DNA of 64,000 nucleotides from Nitrospira sp. ST-bin5 (GTDB lineage Bacteria; Nitrospirota; Nitrospiria; Nitrospirales; Nitrospiraceae): contig MSXN01000004.1 in the NCBI GenBank assembly GCA_002083555.1, forward strand, positions 124,001 through 188,000, written 5' to 3'. The notes beneath the pieces were generated by a model that saw only the letters and a program-made list of their open reading frames with translations, made no database searches and had not been told where the DNA came from. Position numbers and translations under genes: made by a program. This document shows positions 27,701-35,972 of this stretch, piece after piece; the stretch's first letter is position 1; each line of letters starts with the position of its first letter.

Positions 27701-28118
27701 GCGACGCCAGTATGAGGGCCAGCGCAATATCTGTGTCGGCATCGGTCGCGGCATCCAGGGACAGCACCTTGCCCTTCCACTTCCAGGCAAAGAGCTTGTC
27801 CGGTCGTACCTGTAAGTACGTGTGCGTCCAGCGCCACACCTCCTCAAACGTCCGGCGATCGTTCGACCAGACCGCCCGCAGCAGCGCATAGCCCTGGCCT
27901 TCGGACGTCGTGACGCCCTGCTCATCCAGACTGATCACCCGCCCGTCGCGGATATAGGTCTGCCGATAGAAACTCCAGAGGGCGGAGAGCTCGTCCTGGT
28001 GCCGGATCAACCGGTCGCTGGACGTGGTCGAGAGCTTGGCATCAGCCGTCAAACCGAGCGGGAAAAGCACACAGCACAGACAGAGCAGGAGGGTCGTGGT
28101 GAATCGATGACTGAACAT
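24720..28118 (-). CDS. bcsA: GH8 glucanase-cellulose synthase-PilZ-PilZ fusion
   Basis: 1132 residues from the ATG at 28118, chosen because it gives a clean signal segment. Residues 30-390: periplasmic GH8 (BcsZ-like) domain with TSEGQGY (E73, general acid), ATDADTDIA and FSYDAF (D260, base). Two to four membrane helices (395-475) lead to a GT2 domain: DD 531-532, FDTDH with DxD 578-580, TED 672-674 and QRRRW 710-714, all as in BcsA. More helices follow (735-900). PilZ 1: RGEER (911-915) and DVSLSG (937-942). PilZ 2: RRRIPRRR and DRSSHG (1072-1077). It should polymerise UDP-glucose under c-di-GMP control and trim it on the outside. No BcsB gene is present nearby. Confidence 0.92.
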   Translation of the reverse strand: MFSHRFTTTLLLCLCCVLFPLGLTADAKLSTTSSDRLIRHQDELSALWSFYRQTYIRDGRVISLDEQGVTTSEGQGYALLRAVWSNDRRTFEEVWRWTHTYLQVRPDKLFAWKWKGKVLSLDAATDADTDIALALILASRRFEVPRYEQEALAILYSIWDLEVLHLSSGSYVTAGNWAVHEAYPTIHVAYLAPYAYEVFASVDRTHDWRKLIDSSYAVLHWLYDVRQVSLPPELVYLDTTSGRLVMMHPKSGPAAEFSYDAFPIFWRVALDAKWFGRSESNLREKMLGFFWVEWKARGKFVDRYRVTGEPHSTLEGLPLYATVHALASQELPELARRLSELKLPLLHANALAGKSTPYYLHNWLWFDRAVELDQVRRYDEYFAFLRPFDVAGFSAHFAWELVAVTLVLFLLARWHWVLKVAFLACGFALCVRYLDWRAHETLNWVEAGGPFISLSLWCAELYAFSTVALLLVQVGVGRKSAAASAPPVTTDFQPSVDILIPIYSESCEILEKTLIGAAAITYANKQIFVLDDSHRDDVRTLAERYGATYFQGPKRHAKAGNLNQALSRTDGELIVVFDTDHIPVSTFLAETVPYFADPRMGFVQTPHHFYNQDIFQRALGTGVRIPNEQDLFNHAIQGRRHHWGGAFFVGSGAVFRRTAIQEVNGFNLMSITEDIHTSQHLHAKGWKSAFVDKDLAVGLTAENLSSYIVQRRRWMLGCLQIFLKDNPLFCRGLSLRHRVGYFASLYYFLFPLARVVFWITPLYFLLFHLHPILSDVSILVAYVLPFMLMLPLLSSVLLPGWPRLFWSSTYEATVVFPLFRSMFDLFLPKRLGFKVTPKGITSASRTFDWRSSLSLLAATVITLGAIAKGLWEFWFFGIEKDAYFFNLSWAGVNLVTLLIGLSMAWERPQRRGEERVGRRFDCTLAAQGFQCPAVTDDVSLSGLSFLTTSADPIPDTFEVTLQGRTPMTCRARVLYHEMLPGTAIRCGAEFLDMQAAQRQWLVVNLFGDPATWEQAHDTRVRSPLLMAGHLFAGFCRSLKAPVTRRRRIPRRRYLVPVRIQIGHARQWGLVRDRSSHGMGVLLFGRPAESAGPWLMGEEKGRYEPLYVRRRWLWIWRAGIRPATVSDHSISQQ

Positions 28119-28265
28119 AGTTCCAATTGAATCAAACCCGGCAAACGAAGGCGCGACAAGCCTTTTCAGCCACCCAAGGCTGTCGTCAATGTACGGTGCT
28201 GGCTGGACGGAAGGCAACTGCGGTGGGAGAGAAAAACACCGCCACGGCAAGACGAACGAAACGGA

Positions 28266-29222
28266 TCAGGACTCGATCCGGTGGCGGATCGTGTAGCGGC
28301 CGGAAAAGCGCTCCCCGGGAGGCAGGCGTTTCAAACCCCATTCGGGATGGTTGAACGCATCCGACGCGCAGGTCATCGGCTCGATGGCAAATGCGCGGCG
28401 CGGCGCATCGGCAATGGCATCTCCGGTGTACACCACAATGGCGGAGAAGGAGTGGTCCATCGTCACCTCAATGACCCGGCCGCTTCCGGCATGACGGAGC
28501 GACGCCGTCGCCATTCCCTCGGCGTCGCGAGCGAGTTGCACATAGCAATGATTGAATTTCTTCGTACCGATCCGCCGAAACTCGCGACAGTCCCACTCAG
28601 TGCCGGTTGCGGAAAAGATCTTCCCTGTTGGCGTGAGCCGGTCATTGAACTCCAGAAAGCCCGCTCCGGGAATTCGAGCTTCGGCTTCGTCAATCACTCC
28701 AGTACCAACCGTGAAATAGGGATGGAAACCCACCCCGACCGGCGCCGTTCGCGTCCCGGCATTCTGCACATCGAAGGAGCAGGACAATCCCTTGTCGTCC
28801 AAGCCATAGGTCACGTGAATCGCGAGTGAAAAGGGATAGCCCTTGCTGCCGTATTGCTCGGCCTCCAGGCGAACAGCGAACACCACGCGGCTCCCCTCGG
28901 TACCAACCACCTGCCACGGCAGCGTCCGGACGAAACCGTGAATCGCATTCGGACCTTCTTTATCGTTCCGTTCCAGCTGAAACACTTCGCCGTCGAACGA
29001 ATAGCGCCCCTCGGCGACGCGGCCGGGAAACGGAATCAGCACATCTCCCTGCCCGCCCTTCTTCTGACTGCCGCCTGAATAACCCCAAGCGATATCGATC
29101 TCGTGGCCGCCGGCCTCAACCAGAAAATACCGGCGCAGGGACGCGCCCCAGGGCGAGACCACCGCCCGCTGGTTACCGAAGGAAAGAGTGATCTCTGTGT
29201 CGGCAGTCGTGGTGTTTGTCAT
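28266..29222 (-). CDS. Aldose 1-epimerase family protein
   Basis: 318 residues from MTNTTTADTEITLSFGN at 29222; the ATG at 29240 is an alternative and neither has a strong ribosome binding site. It carries the galactose mutarotase fold: SPWGASLRRYFL, IPFPGRVAEGRYSFDG, NAIHGFVRTLPW with the catalytic histidine, VGVGFHPYFTVG with the second one, and a late acidic strand. The enzyme interconverts anomers of aldoses or hexose phosphates. It lies 147 bases upstream of the synthase on the same strand and could supply or process its sugars. Confidence 0.88.
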   Translation of the reverse strand: MTNTTTADTEITLSFGNQRAVVSPWGASLRRYFLVEAGGHEIDIAWGYSGGSQKKGGQGDVLIPFPGRVAEGRYSFDGEVFQLERNDKEGPNAIHGFVRTLPWQVVGTEGSRVVFAVRLEAEQYGSKGYPFSLAIHVTYGLDDKGLSCSFDVQNAGTRTAPVGVGFHPYFTVGTGVIDEAEARIPGAGFLEFNDRLTPTGKIFSATGTEWDCREFRRIGTKKFNHCYVQLARDAEGMATASLRHAGSGRVIEVTMDHSFSAIVVYTGDAIADAPRRAFAIEPMTCASDAFNHPEWGLKRLPPGERFSGRYTIRHRIES

Positions 29223-29383
29223 GGGACCGGAGTATAGCATTGAGACCGGGCCGGCTCGCACCGGAGTTTCATTTTTTCGCAGAGACTCCGCTACGGCCAG
29301 CGGCCATATTCCATTTAGGACCGGCAACAGGCAAGATGCGCAGGATCTGAAGCAGCATCGAAGCCGACAGAGGAATCGCAGAC

Positions 29384-29671
29384 ATGTGGGTGGTCTATAT
29401 CGTCGAATGCGCCGACCGCAGTCTCTACACCGGCATCACCAATGATCTGCAGCAGCGGATGGCGGCCCATCAAGCCGGCAAAGGCGCCAAATACACCAAA
29501 CCGCGCAGGCCGTTGATCCTTCGCTATACGGAAACGTGGGACTCAAAAAGCGCCGCCTTGCGACGGGAAGCGGCGATCAAATCGTTCGACCGGGCAACCA
29601 AGCTAACGCTCATCGCCGCTTGTGACGCACAAGCGACTGACTCTGTCCCGCGTTCCAAAGCCAGCCACTAA
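29384..29671 (+). CDS. GIY-YIG nuclease superfamily protein (UPF0213/YhbQ type)
   Basis: 95 residues, the normal length. Motifs: VVYIVECADRSLYTGITNDL (the GIY-YIG pair), the arginine in QQRMAAHQAGKGAKYTK and the glutamate in ALRREAAIKS. This small family is thought to act on structured DNA. Transcribed alone. The next 205 bases up to the PepSY gene contain no clear gene. Confidence 0.93.
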   Translation: MWVVYIVECADRSLYTGITNDLQQRMAAHQAGKGAKYTKPRRPLILRYTETWDSKSAALRREAAIKSFDRATKLTLIAACDAQATDSVPRSKASH

Positions 29672-29876
29672 CAGACACAGCCCCTGCCATACTGTCCGTC
29701 GAGATACCCGGGGACACCGCCCGGCTTACGTCCGCAGTATTACCGTCACAGCCCCATACCAGGGCCGGATTCCCATGAAGAATTCTTCATCTTCGCTTCA
29801 TAGGCTCCTCATCGTGAACGGGTAGTCTGAGCCCATGGCACAGTGCAGTTATCCATTCACCCCAGGAGGTTCCATC

Positions 29877-30191
29877 ATGAAGCAGCTCATCATCGCAGCC
29901 TGTATGGCCGTGTCGCTCACCGCGTTTGCCGGTCTGGCTCTCGCCGACAAGGGCCACAAGACGATCGCCAAGACAGCCGTCTCAATCGAACAGGCGATCA
30001 AGGCCGTCACAGACAAGTATCCAGGCCGGGTCATCGAGGCCGAACTGGAGGATGAAGACGGGAAAGTCGAGTATGAAATCACCGTCGTGAGCAACAGCGG
30101 GGAAAGCCGGGAATTCACCGTTGATGCGCAATCCGGCCAGGTGTCCGAGGACACCAAAGACGCCAAGCACGAATCCGGCAGCAAGAAGTAA
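29877..30191 (+). CDS. Exported PepSY-domain protein
   Basis: 104 residues, ATG with AGGAGG seven bases upstream. Signal peptide 1-22 (LALA/DK). The mature protein is one PepSY domain: SIEQAIKAVTDKYPGRVIEAE, DGKVEYEITVVSNSGESREF, TVDAQSGQV. PepSY proteins act in the periplasm as inhibitors or ligand-binding modulators. It heads an apparent operon with the DUF2231 membrane protein and a two-component pair, an arrangement common for PepSY genes, where the regulator controls the small exported protein. Confidence 0.9.
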   Translation: MKQLIIAACMAVSLTAFAGLALADKGHKTIAKTAVSIEQAIKAVTDKYPGRVIEAELEDEDGKVEYEITVVSNSGESREFTVDAQSGQVSEDTKDAKHESGSKK

Positions 30192-30279
30192 GCAGCCGCA
30201 CGGCACCAGAAAATCGGTCCGGTCGGACTCATCCGGCCGGGCCGCATCAAATCAGGGCCCGGACAAAGGAGCCTCGACC

Positions 30280-30750
30280 ATGGACTTTCCCCTGCATCCC
30301 ATCCTCGTTCATTTCCCCATCGCCCTCTTATTCGTCAGCGTCTTCTTTGATCTCCTGGGCACTAGCCTATCGCGGGAGAGTTTCCGCGAAGGCGCCCTCT
30401 GGCTCCTCGGACTCGGCCTCACCGGCGGCATCGCGGCCGCTATCGCAGGCGGGATGGCCGAGGATGCGGCAGAGAAAGCCGGGATCGCGGAATCACTGAT
30501 CGAGACCCACGAGACTTTGGCGCAGGCCACGCTCGTCATCATGGCAGTCCTGCTGCTTTCCCGACTGCTGCTCCGCAATCGCTTCAGCACACGAACATTC
30601 GCGGCCTATCTGGCCGTGGCCACCGTCGGACTGCTCACGCTTATCGCCACCGGCCACACCGGCGGAGACCTCGTATACAAGCATGGCGCGGGCGTCACGA
30701 CCGCCCCGCACGCATCACAGCCGATTGCTCAGAGTCTGCACGGGGGTTAG
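30280..30750 (+). CDS. DUF2231 membrane protein
   Basis: 156 residues, ATG with AAGGAG eight bases upstream. Four hydrophobic segments. The conserved start LHPILVHFPIALLFVSV and the end IATGHTGGDLVYKHGAGV are the signature of DUF2231; its histidines (HPILVH, THETLAQA, GHTGG, YKHG) may ligate heme or metal. Function not established. Second gene of the PepSY-two-component cluster. Confidence 0.88.
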   Translation: MDFPLHPILVHFPIALLFVSVFFDLLGTSLSRESFREGALWLLGLGLTGGIAAAIAGGMAEDAAEKAGIAESLIETHETLAQATLVIMAVLLLSRLLLRNRFSTRTFAAYLAVATVGLLTLIATGHTGGDLVYKHGAGVTTAPHASQPIAQSLHGG

Positions 30751-30771
30751 AATCCTGACAAAGGAACCGAC

Positions 30772-31449
30772 ATGCGCATTCTGATTGTGGAAGATGATCC
30801 GGATCTCGCGGGATTCATTCAAAAAGGACTCCGCGAAGAACGCTACGCCGTCGATTGCGCCCATGAGGGAGAGGAAGGCCTCCTCATGGCGGGCACCACG
30901 CCGTACGACCTTATCATCCTCGACGTCATGCTCCCCAGCCTCGACGGATTCACCGTCTGTCGGCGGCTCCGTGCCGCCGGCAACAAGACACCCATTCTCC
31001 TCCTTACCGCCCGCGGAACCGTTGAAGACCGTGTCACCGGCCTCAACATCGGCGCGGACGACTACCTCACGAAGCCCTTCGCCTTCGCCGAGCTGCTGGC
31101 ACGCATTCAGGCGCTGATCCGCCGCAGCGGGCCCGAGCAATCGCCGCGCCTCGCCGTCGCGGATCTTGAGGTCGATCCGGTCGCCCATCGCGTCTGGCGA
31201 GCAGGCCGTGAACTGATCCTCACAAATAAGGAATATGCGTTGCTGGAATATCTGCTGCGGAATCCCGACCGGGTGCTGACGAGAACCGCCATCATCGAAC
31301 ATGTGTGGGACATCCACTATGACGGCATGACCAACATCGTCGATGTCCACATCCGCGCGCTGCGCGCCAAGATGGATCGCGAGTTTTCCACGCCCCTGAT
31401 CCACACCGTCCGTGGCGTCGGGTACGTCCTGAAGACCCCGGGAGCCTGA
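30772..31449 (+). CDS. OmpR-family response regulator
   Basis: 225 residues. Receiver: EDD at 7-9, phospho-acceptor D51 in LDVMLPSLDGF, T83 region and K in YLTKPF. C-terminal winged helix: LILTNKEYALLEYLLRNPDRV, RTAIIEHVWD, and VDVHIRALRAKMD, ending TVRGVGYVL. It starts 21 bases after the DUF2231 gene and ends 3 bases before the kinase, so the four genes are one transcription unit. The small size and gene order resemble CusR/QseB-type systems that answer metal or envelope signals. Confidence 0.96.
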   Translation: MRILIVEDDPDLAGFIQKGLREERYAVDCAHEGEEGLLMAGTTPYDLIILDVMLPSLDGFTVCRRLRAAGNKTPILLLTARGTVEDRVTGLNIGADDYLTKPFAFAELLARIQALIRRSGPEQSPRLAVADLEVDPVAHRVWRAGRELILTNKEYALLEYLLRNPDRVLTRTAIIEHVWDIHYDGMTNIVDVHIRALRAKMDREFSTPLIHTVRGVGYVLKTPGA

Positions 31450-31452
31450 ACC

Positions 31453-32859
31453 ATGGTCGCATTCCGCACGCGCATTCGCCGCTCGGCCATCGCCCTCGTC
31501 CTTATCCTATTGAGCGCATTTTCCATCTTGATCTATGCCGGGCTTGCGACACTCCTGGCCCAGCATGTCGACCGCGAACTCCTCACGCTCGCCGAGCAGG
31601 AAGCCGCACGAGTCGAGTTGACGACCGGGGCGCTCACTTCACTGGAAGACGACGAGAAGGATGAGATGCGCGAGGCCGCCCGGGCAGCGGTGGTGCTCAG
31701 TCCAACAGGCACGGTGCTCTGGAAAGGAGCAGCCAGCGCAACCCGTCCCCCGCTGTCTGCCACACAACTAACCGACCTGCAGCGTGGCCTCATCCTGTAT
31801 GACACCATTACACCGCCGCACGATGGCGCGATCCGGCGGATCTCGTTTCCCGTCACACAGGCCGGATCCGTGCGATACCTCCTCCAAATGGACACATCGC
31901 TCCGACTTGTCGACGATACCCTCCGCCTGCTCCTGCTCCTCCTGGCCGCTCTTGCCGGAGCGATGATTGTCGTCGGATGGATCGGCAGCCGCTGGCTCGC
32001 GCGGGAAGCGTTGCGTCCCGTTGAAGCCTTGACCGCTACTGCCGAACAGATCTCTGTTCCATCGTTGAAAACACGGATGCCATTAGTAGCGCCCTACGAG
32101 GAGTTTGCGCGGCTCGCCCGCGTCTTCAACGCCATGCTGGACCGTTTGCACCAGGTCTTTGAGGGGCAACGCCATTTCATCGCCGACGCGGCCCATGAGA
32201 TCCAAACGCCACTGACGGTGATCAGAGGCACCATCGAAGTCGCCTTGCAGAAAAGCCGCACGGCCGAAGACTATCGCGACGCCCTGGTGACGAACCTGGG
32301 GCAGGTCGAGCGGCTCGGAACCTTAACCCGCTCGCTCCTCACCCTGGCGCAATTTTCCGGAGACCGCCCGCCGGTTACACTCACACCCCTGGCGCTGGAA
32401 CCGCTGGTGAAGAATCTGGTCATCGAATTGAGCCCGCTGGCGGAAGACCGCAAAATCAGACTGTCGATAGAGGCCCAGCCGGTCTCCCTCGTTCAAGGCG
32501 ACGCGGGGCGGATGACGCAATTGCTCGTCAACTTGATTGACAACGCCCTGGCCTACACGCCGCCAGAAGGCCGCATCACGATACGACTCAAGGCAATACC
32601 CGAGCATGTGGTGCTGGAGGTAGAGGATTCGGGGTCCGGCATCGCACCGGAACATCAGCCCCGATTATTTGAACGGTTTTACCGGGCGGATCCCGCGCGA
32701 GACAGGGAATCGGGCGGAACAGGACTCGGGCTGGCCATCGTGAAGGAAATCGCCGAAGCCCACGGAGGTACGGTTGCAGTCACGAGCACGCCCGGACAGG
32801 GCACCCGATTCACCGTCACCCTGCCCGCTTGCGCAGGTGGTGATGCTTCAGCTGGCTGA
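31453..32859 (+). CDS. Sensor histidine kinase (HAMP type)
   Basis: 468 residues. Membrane helices at about 10-35 and 155-180 enclose a periplasmic sensor of about 120 residues. HAMP follows (REALRPVEALTATAEQIS). The phosphorylation site is H248 in ADAAHEIQTPL; the usual LRTPL is IQTPL here. N box NLIDNALAYTP, G1 DSGSGI, F box FERFYRADPARD and G2 GTGLGLAIVKEIAEAH are all present. It is the partner of the regulator just upstream. Its last 44 bases overlap the convergent DUF2127 gene. Confidence 0.95.
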   Translation: MVAFRTRIRRSAIALVLILLSAFSILIYAGLATLLAQHVDRELLTLAEQEAARVELTTGALTSLEDDEKDEMREAARAAVVLSPTGTVLWKGAASATRPPLSATQLTDLQRGLILYDTITPPHDGAIRRISFPVTQAGSVRYLLQMDTSLRLVDDTLRLLLLLLAALAGAMIVVGWIGSRWLAREALRPVEALTATAEQISVPSLKTRMPLVAPYEEFARLARVFNAMLDRLHQVFEGQRHFIADAAHEIQTPLTVIRGTIEVALQKSRTAEDYRDALVTNLGQVERLGTLTRSLLTLAQFSGDRPPVTLTPLALEPLVKNLVIELSPLAEDRKIRLSIEAQPVSLVQGDAGRMTQLLVNLIDNALAYTPPEGRITIRLKAIPEHVVLEVEDSGSGIAPEHQPRLFERFYRADPARDRESGGTGLGLAIVKEIAEAHGGTVAVTSTPGQGTRFTVTLPACAGGDASAG

Positions 32860-33292
32860 GGAGATATCCCACGATGACCAGATTCAGCAGCAGCGCCCCG
32901 ACGCGCAGGAGCGTGACCCGGTCGATGATTTCGTAGAGCTCCACGGGAATCAGGAGACTCGTCGACACCACTGTCAGATACGCGGCCCAGGAGAACTCCA
33001 GCCACAGGCCGACACCTTCAACCAACATCAGCCCCGCATAACCCAAACTGATGACCCCTGCGATCCACACACCGTGAGGCTGAAGTGCATCCACCTTCAG
33101 CACCAGCCCATGAATGAACCACGAGTCGGCATTGAGATAAAGGGCTTCGATCAGGAGAGAAAACAACGTGGCGATCTCGGCATGCACCAACTTGAGAAGG
33201 CCTAACCCGAGAAAAAGCAGCAACACACCCTTCACCATCTTGAGCACCGCAATCGCAGCCAATCCAGCATGGTGTGTGCGCGTTGTCATCAT
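32816..33292 (-). CDS. DUF2127 membrane protein
   Basis: 158 residues with four hydrophobic segments. It fits DUF2127: IAVLKMVKGVLLLFLGLGLLKL, LGYAGLMLVEGVGLWLE, TVVSTSLLIPVELYEI and NLVIVGYLL. Function unknown. The 3' end overlaps the kinase gene by 44 bases in antisense, including both stop codons, so one gene has probably extended into the other. Confidence 0.85.
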   Translation of the reverse strand: MMTTRTHHAGLAAIAVLKMVKGVLLLFLGLGLLKLVHAEIATLFSLLIEALYLNADSWFIHGLVLKVDALQPHGVWIAGVISLGYAGLMLVEGVGLWLEFSWAAYLTVVSTSLLIPVELYEIIDRVTLLRVGALLLNLVIVGYLLSQLKHHHLRKRAG

Positions 33293-33422
33293 GGAGGAAT
33301 TTAATAATGTCCTGTATGAGCGTCAATGATTATGGACAATTGATTCACTTATTGCGCACAGCCAGTCAAAGAATCGCCCACGCGGTCACAATGATCCCAC
33401 ACTGACGTACGGGAGTACCTAG

Positions 33423-33523
33423 GTGCCCGACCCCACCACCTTTAGGCACTAGCTCCTGATCTCAAGCCATGGCATAGTACCTCCGCGTATCGCAGGATTG
33501 AAACAGGCATGTGCCCGACCCCA
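33423..33523. repeat. Pair of short direct repeats
   Basis: GTGCCCGACCCCA occurs at 33423-33435 and again at 33511-33523, 88 bases apart, in the gap before the next gene. On the other strand it reads TGGGGTCGGGCAC, close to the ends of the RAYT cassette at 52504-52766 (GGGGTCAGGCAT). It is probably the remains of a REP-like element. Confidence 0.45.
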
Positions 33524-33543
33524 GTCTACCCAGGAGCCCGTAC

Positions 33544-33966
33544 ATGGCGTATTTACTGTCGCTTGCAAAAATCGTTCAGTCGTTGCTGGAGCCGGGATCG
33601 GTGGTACCGGCGCGCCTCCGGGATCGCATGGATGAAGATACGGCTCAAGCAGTGGAGCGGGCCCTGCGCGCCCTCGCGGAAGTGGCGATGCAACAGCATC
33701 ATCAGGCTCGGGCCTCAGGCACCTACGCGGCCATCCAGGAAGAACAGGACACCCTCCTCGCCGAGATCGCCATCCATACACGAGCCGTCAGATCGGACCT
33801 CACCCTCACGCCCCAGGAAGCCGTCCGCCGGATTCTCTTGATCGTGGGATTTGCCAGGACCGTTCTGGATAACGATCCGCAGCTTGAAGAACAGCTGGGT
33901 CCCGGCGTCGGCGCCTTCTTTGAGAAACTGGACCGGGCGGAATTCGAGGGCCGGTCCGGCGCCTAG
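33544..33966 (+). CDS. Hypothetical helical protein
   Basis: 140 residues from the ATG at 33544 with AGGAG eight bases upstream. Almost entirely helical and soluble by appearance (VVPARLRDRMDEDTAQAVER, YAAIQEEQDTLLAEIAIHTR, LGPGVGAFFEKLDRAEF). No signal peptide or known motif. The PEP mutase gene follows 118 bases later on the same strand, but a functional link is not evident. Confidence 0.65.
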   Translation: MAYLLSLAKIVQSLLEPGSVVPARLRDRMDEDTAQAVERALRALAEVAMQQHHQARASGTYAAIQEEQDTLLAEIAIHTRAVRSDLTLTPQEAVRRILLIVGFARTVLDNDPQLEEQLGPGVGAFFEKLDRAEFEGRSGA

Positions 33967-34084
33967 CACAGCGCGTCGTCGAAGTGCGCCGCGACAAATC
34001 GCTGCGTGATTTCTGCAGAAAAAACCGGTATCCTTTCCGATCAACGCCGCCACGCCGTTCCGGCTGGCACAAGGAAGGGAATCC

Positions 34085-35719
34085 ATGAGTTCGACACCGG
34101 GTTTCAGCACGACCACACAGTTCCGCAACCTCCTCCTGTCAGAGCAGCTGGAATTCATCTGCGAAGCCCACAACGGCCTGAGCGCCAAGATCGTCCAGGA
34201 AGCCGGCTTTAAAGGCATCTGGGCCAGCGGCCTGTCGATCTCAGCCCAATTCGGTGTGCGCGATAATAACGAAGCGAGCTGGACCCAGGTTCTCGAAACC
34301 ATCGAGTTCATGTCCGACGCGACCACGATTCCCATTCTCCTCGACGGCGACACCGGCTACGGCAACTTCAACAATATGCAGCGGCTCGTCCGCAAGCTGG
34401 AGCAGCGCAAGATCGCCGCCGTCTGCATCGAGGACAAGCTCTTCCCCAAGACCAACAGCTTCATCAAAGGCGACGCCCAGCCCATGGCGGACATGCACGA
34501 ATTCTGCGGCAAGATCAAAGCCGGCAAAGACGCGCAGAGCGACCCGAACTTTTCCATCATCGCCCGGGTCGAAGCCTTCATCTGCGGCTGGGGGCTGGCC
34601 GAAGCGCTCCGCCGCGCCGAAGCCTATCGCCAGGCCGGAGCCGACGCTATCCTCATCCACAGCGCCCTGGCCGTGCCCGATGAAATCCTGGCGTTCAAGC
34701 AGGAATGGGCCAACCGCAGCCCCGTCATCATCGTGCCCACGAAATACTACGCCACGCCGACCGATGTGTTTCGCCAGCACAACTTCTCGATTGTGATCTG
34801 GGCCAACCACCTGCTGCGCAGCTCCGTCGCCGCCATGCAAAAAACCGCGCGCACGCTCAAAGAGCAGGAGCATCTCCTGTCCATTGAAGACAAAGTCGCG
34901 CCGGTGTCGGAAATCTTCCGGCTGCAAAATGCCGCGGAACTGCAGGAGGCTGAAGATCGCTATTTGCCGAAAGGCGCCGAAGATACCTGCGCCATCGTCC
35001 TGGCCGCGTCCCGCGGCCACGAACTGGGCGAACTCACCGAACAGCAGCCCAAGACCATGGTGAAAATCCAGGGGACCCCCATCCTCGCCCATATCGTCGA
35101 CGCCTATAATGCCGTCGGAGTCAAAGACATCGTGGTCGTTCGGGGCTATAAAAAAGAGACCGTGAATCTCCCGAATCTCACCTACGTCGACAACGACGAC
35201 TATGCGGACACGGGCGAGCTCGCCTCCCTGCTCACCGCGCTCCAGTCGCGCAAGGGCCTGACTCAGCAGACGCTCATTTCTTACGGTGACGTGCTCTTCA
35301 ATAAATACATCCCGCAGTCTCTCTGCCAGGAACCGGATGACTGCGTGATCTTCCTCGACAGCAACTGGCGGGAGGAAGCCAGCTATGCCCGACTCGGCGG
35401 CTTTGCCGAATGCACCATCCCCAACTCCCGGAAAGCCTTCAACGCCAAGGTCTATCTCAAGCAACTGGGCAATGCGATCCCCGAACCCGCCATCCACGGC
35501 GTGTGGATGGGCTTCCTCAAAGTGTCGCCGACTGCCGCCACCCTCATCACCACCGTCATCACCGAACTGCTCGCGAAGCCCGGCAACCGCAAAGCGACCA
35601 TTCCCCAGTTGATCCAGGAACTGCTCACGCGCCGGCAACCCATCCGCGTCCTCTATACCGTCGGCCACTGGCTTGATATCAATAGCCTGGAAGATGTGGT
35701 CCAAGCGGGAGAGTTTTGA
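34085..35719 (+). CDS. aepX: PEP mutase fused to a nucleotidyltransferase
   Basis: 544 residues, ATG with AAGGGA upstream. Residues 10-290 are phosphoenolpyruvate mutase: [20 protein letters not shown], and the diagnostic [10 protein letters not shown] loop that separates mutases from isocitrate-lyase relatives. It converts PEP to phosphonopyruvate, the first step of C-P bond formation. Residues 300-544 are an NTP-transferase domain: [20 protein letters not shown], where the usual glycine-rich AAGRGSRLG is ASRGHELG, then GDVLFNKYI. Related fusions link phosphonates to CMP. No phosphonopyruvate decarboxylase or aminotransferase gene is nearby, so the pathway must be completed elsewhere. Confidence 0.93.
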   Translation: MSSTPGFSTTTQFRNLLLSEQLEFICEAHNGLSAKIVQEAGFKGIWASGLSISAQFGVRDNNEASWTQVLETIEFMSDATTIPILLDGDTGYGNFNNMQRLVRKLEQRKIAAVCIEDKLFPKTNSFIKGDAQPMADMHEFCGKIKAGKDAQSDPNFSIIARVEAFICGWGLAEALRRAEAYRQAGADAILIHSALAVPDEILAFKQEWANRSPVIIVPTKYYATPTDVFRQHNFSIVIWANHLLRSSVAAMQKTARTLKEQEHLLSIEDKVAPVSEIFRLQNAAELQEAEDRYLPKGAEDTCAIVLAASRGHELGELTEQQPKTMVKIQGTPILAHIVDAYNAVGVKDIVVVRGYKKETVNLPNLTYVDNDDYADTGELASLLTALQSRKGLTQQTLISYGDVLFNKYIPQSLCQEPDDCVIFLDSNWREEASYARLGGFAECTIPNSRKAFNAKVYLKQLGNAIPEPAIHGVWMGFLKVSPTAATLITTVITELLAKPGNRKATIPQLIQELLTRRQPIRVLYTVGHWLDINSLEDVVQAGEF

Positions 35720-35972
35720 CCGACCTCTGATCGCTCGCAAACCAAGCACAAAGAGCCAGACCGACCTCCCCACACCTTCGATGTGCTGTAGGCCACTCCC
35801 TTCAGTTCGAACAACCCAGACGTCTCTTTGCTCGACGGCCTATTCGCTCAAGAGCGGGACGACATGGAATTGTTGATATCTTCGTCGCGTGGGCAACCCC
35901 ATCACAGGCACAAGCCTTGCTCAAACCATAGTCGATATGGCAAATACCTACATTAATCACCTTGGGTCGATC

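Noticed and set aside
32816..32859. 44-base antisense overlap of the kinase and DUF2127 genes as a regulatory device
   Set aside because: Short 3' overlaps of convergent genes arise often by stop-codon drift; nothing else suggests regulation.
33370..33420. Minus-strand IIVTAWAIL and, at 54682-54735, VIVVTAWWVYGK as tails of a lost small toxin
   Set aside because: The resemblance is only about ten residues and no upstream body of a gene is visible; too short to claim homology.
34241..35773. Long minus-strand frame opposite the PEP mutase
   Set aside because: Antisense shadow in GC-rich codons; plus strand encodes a complete recognised enzyme.
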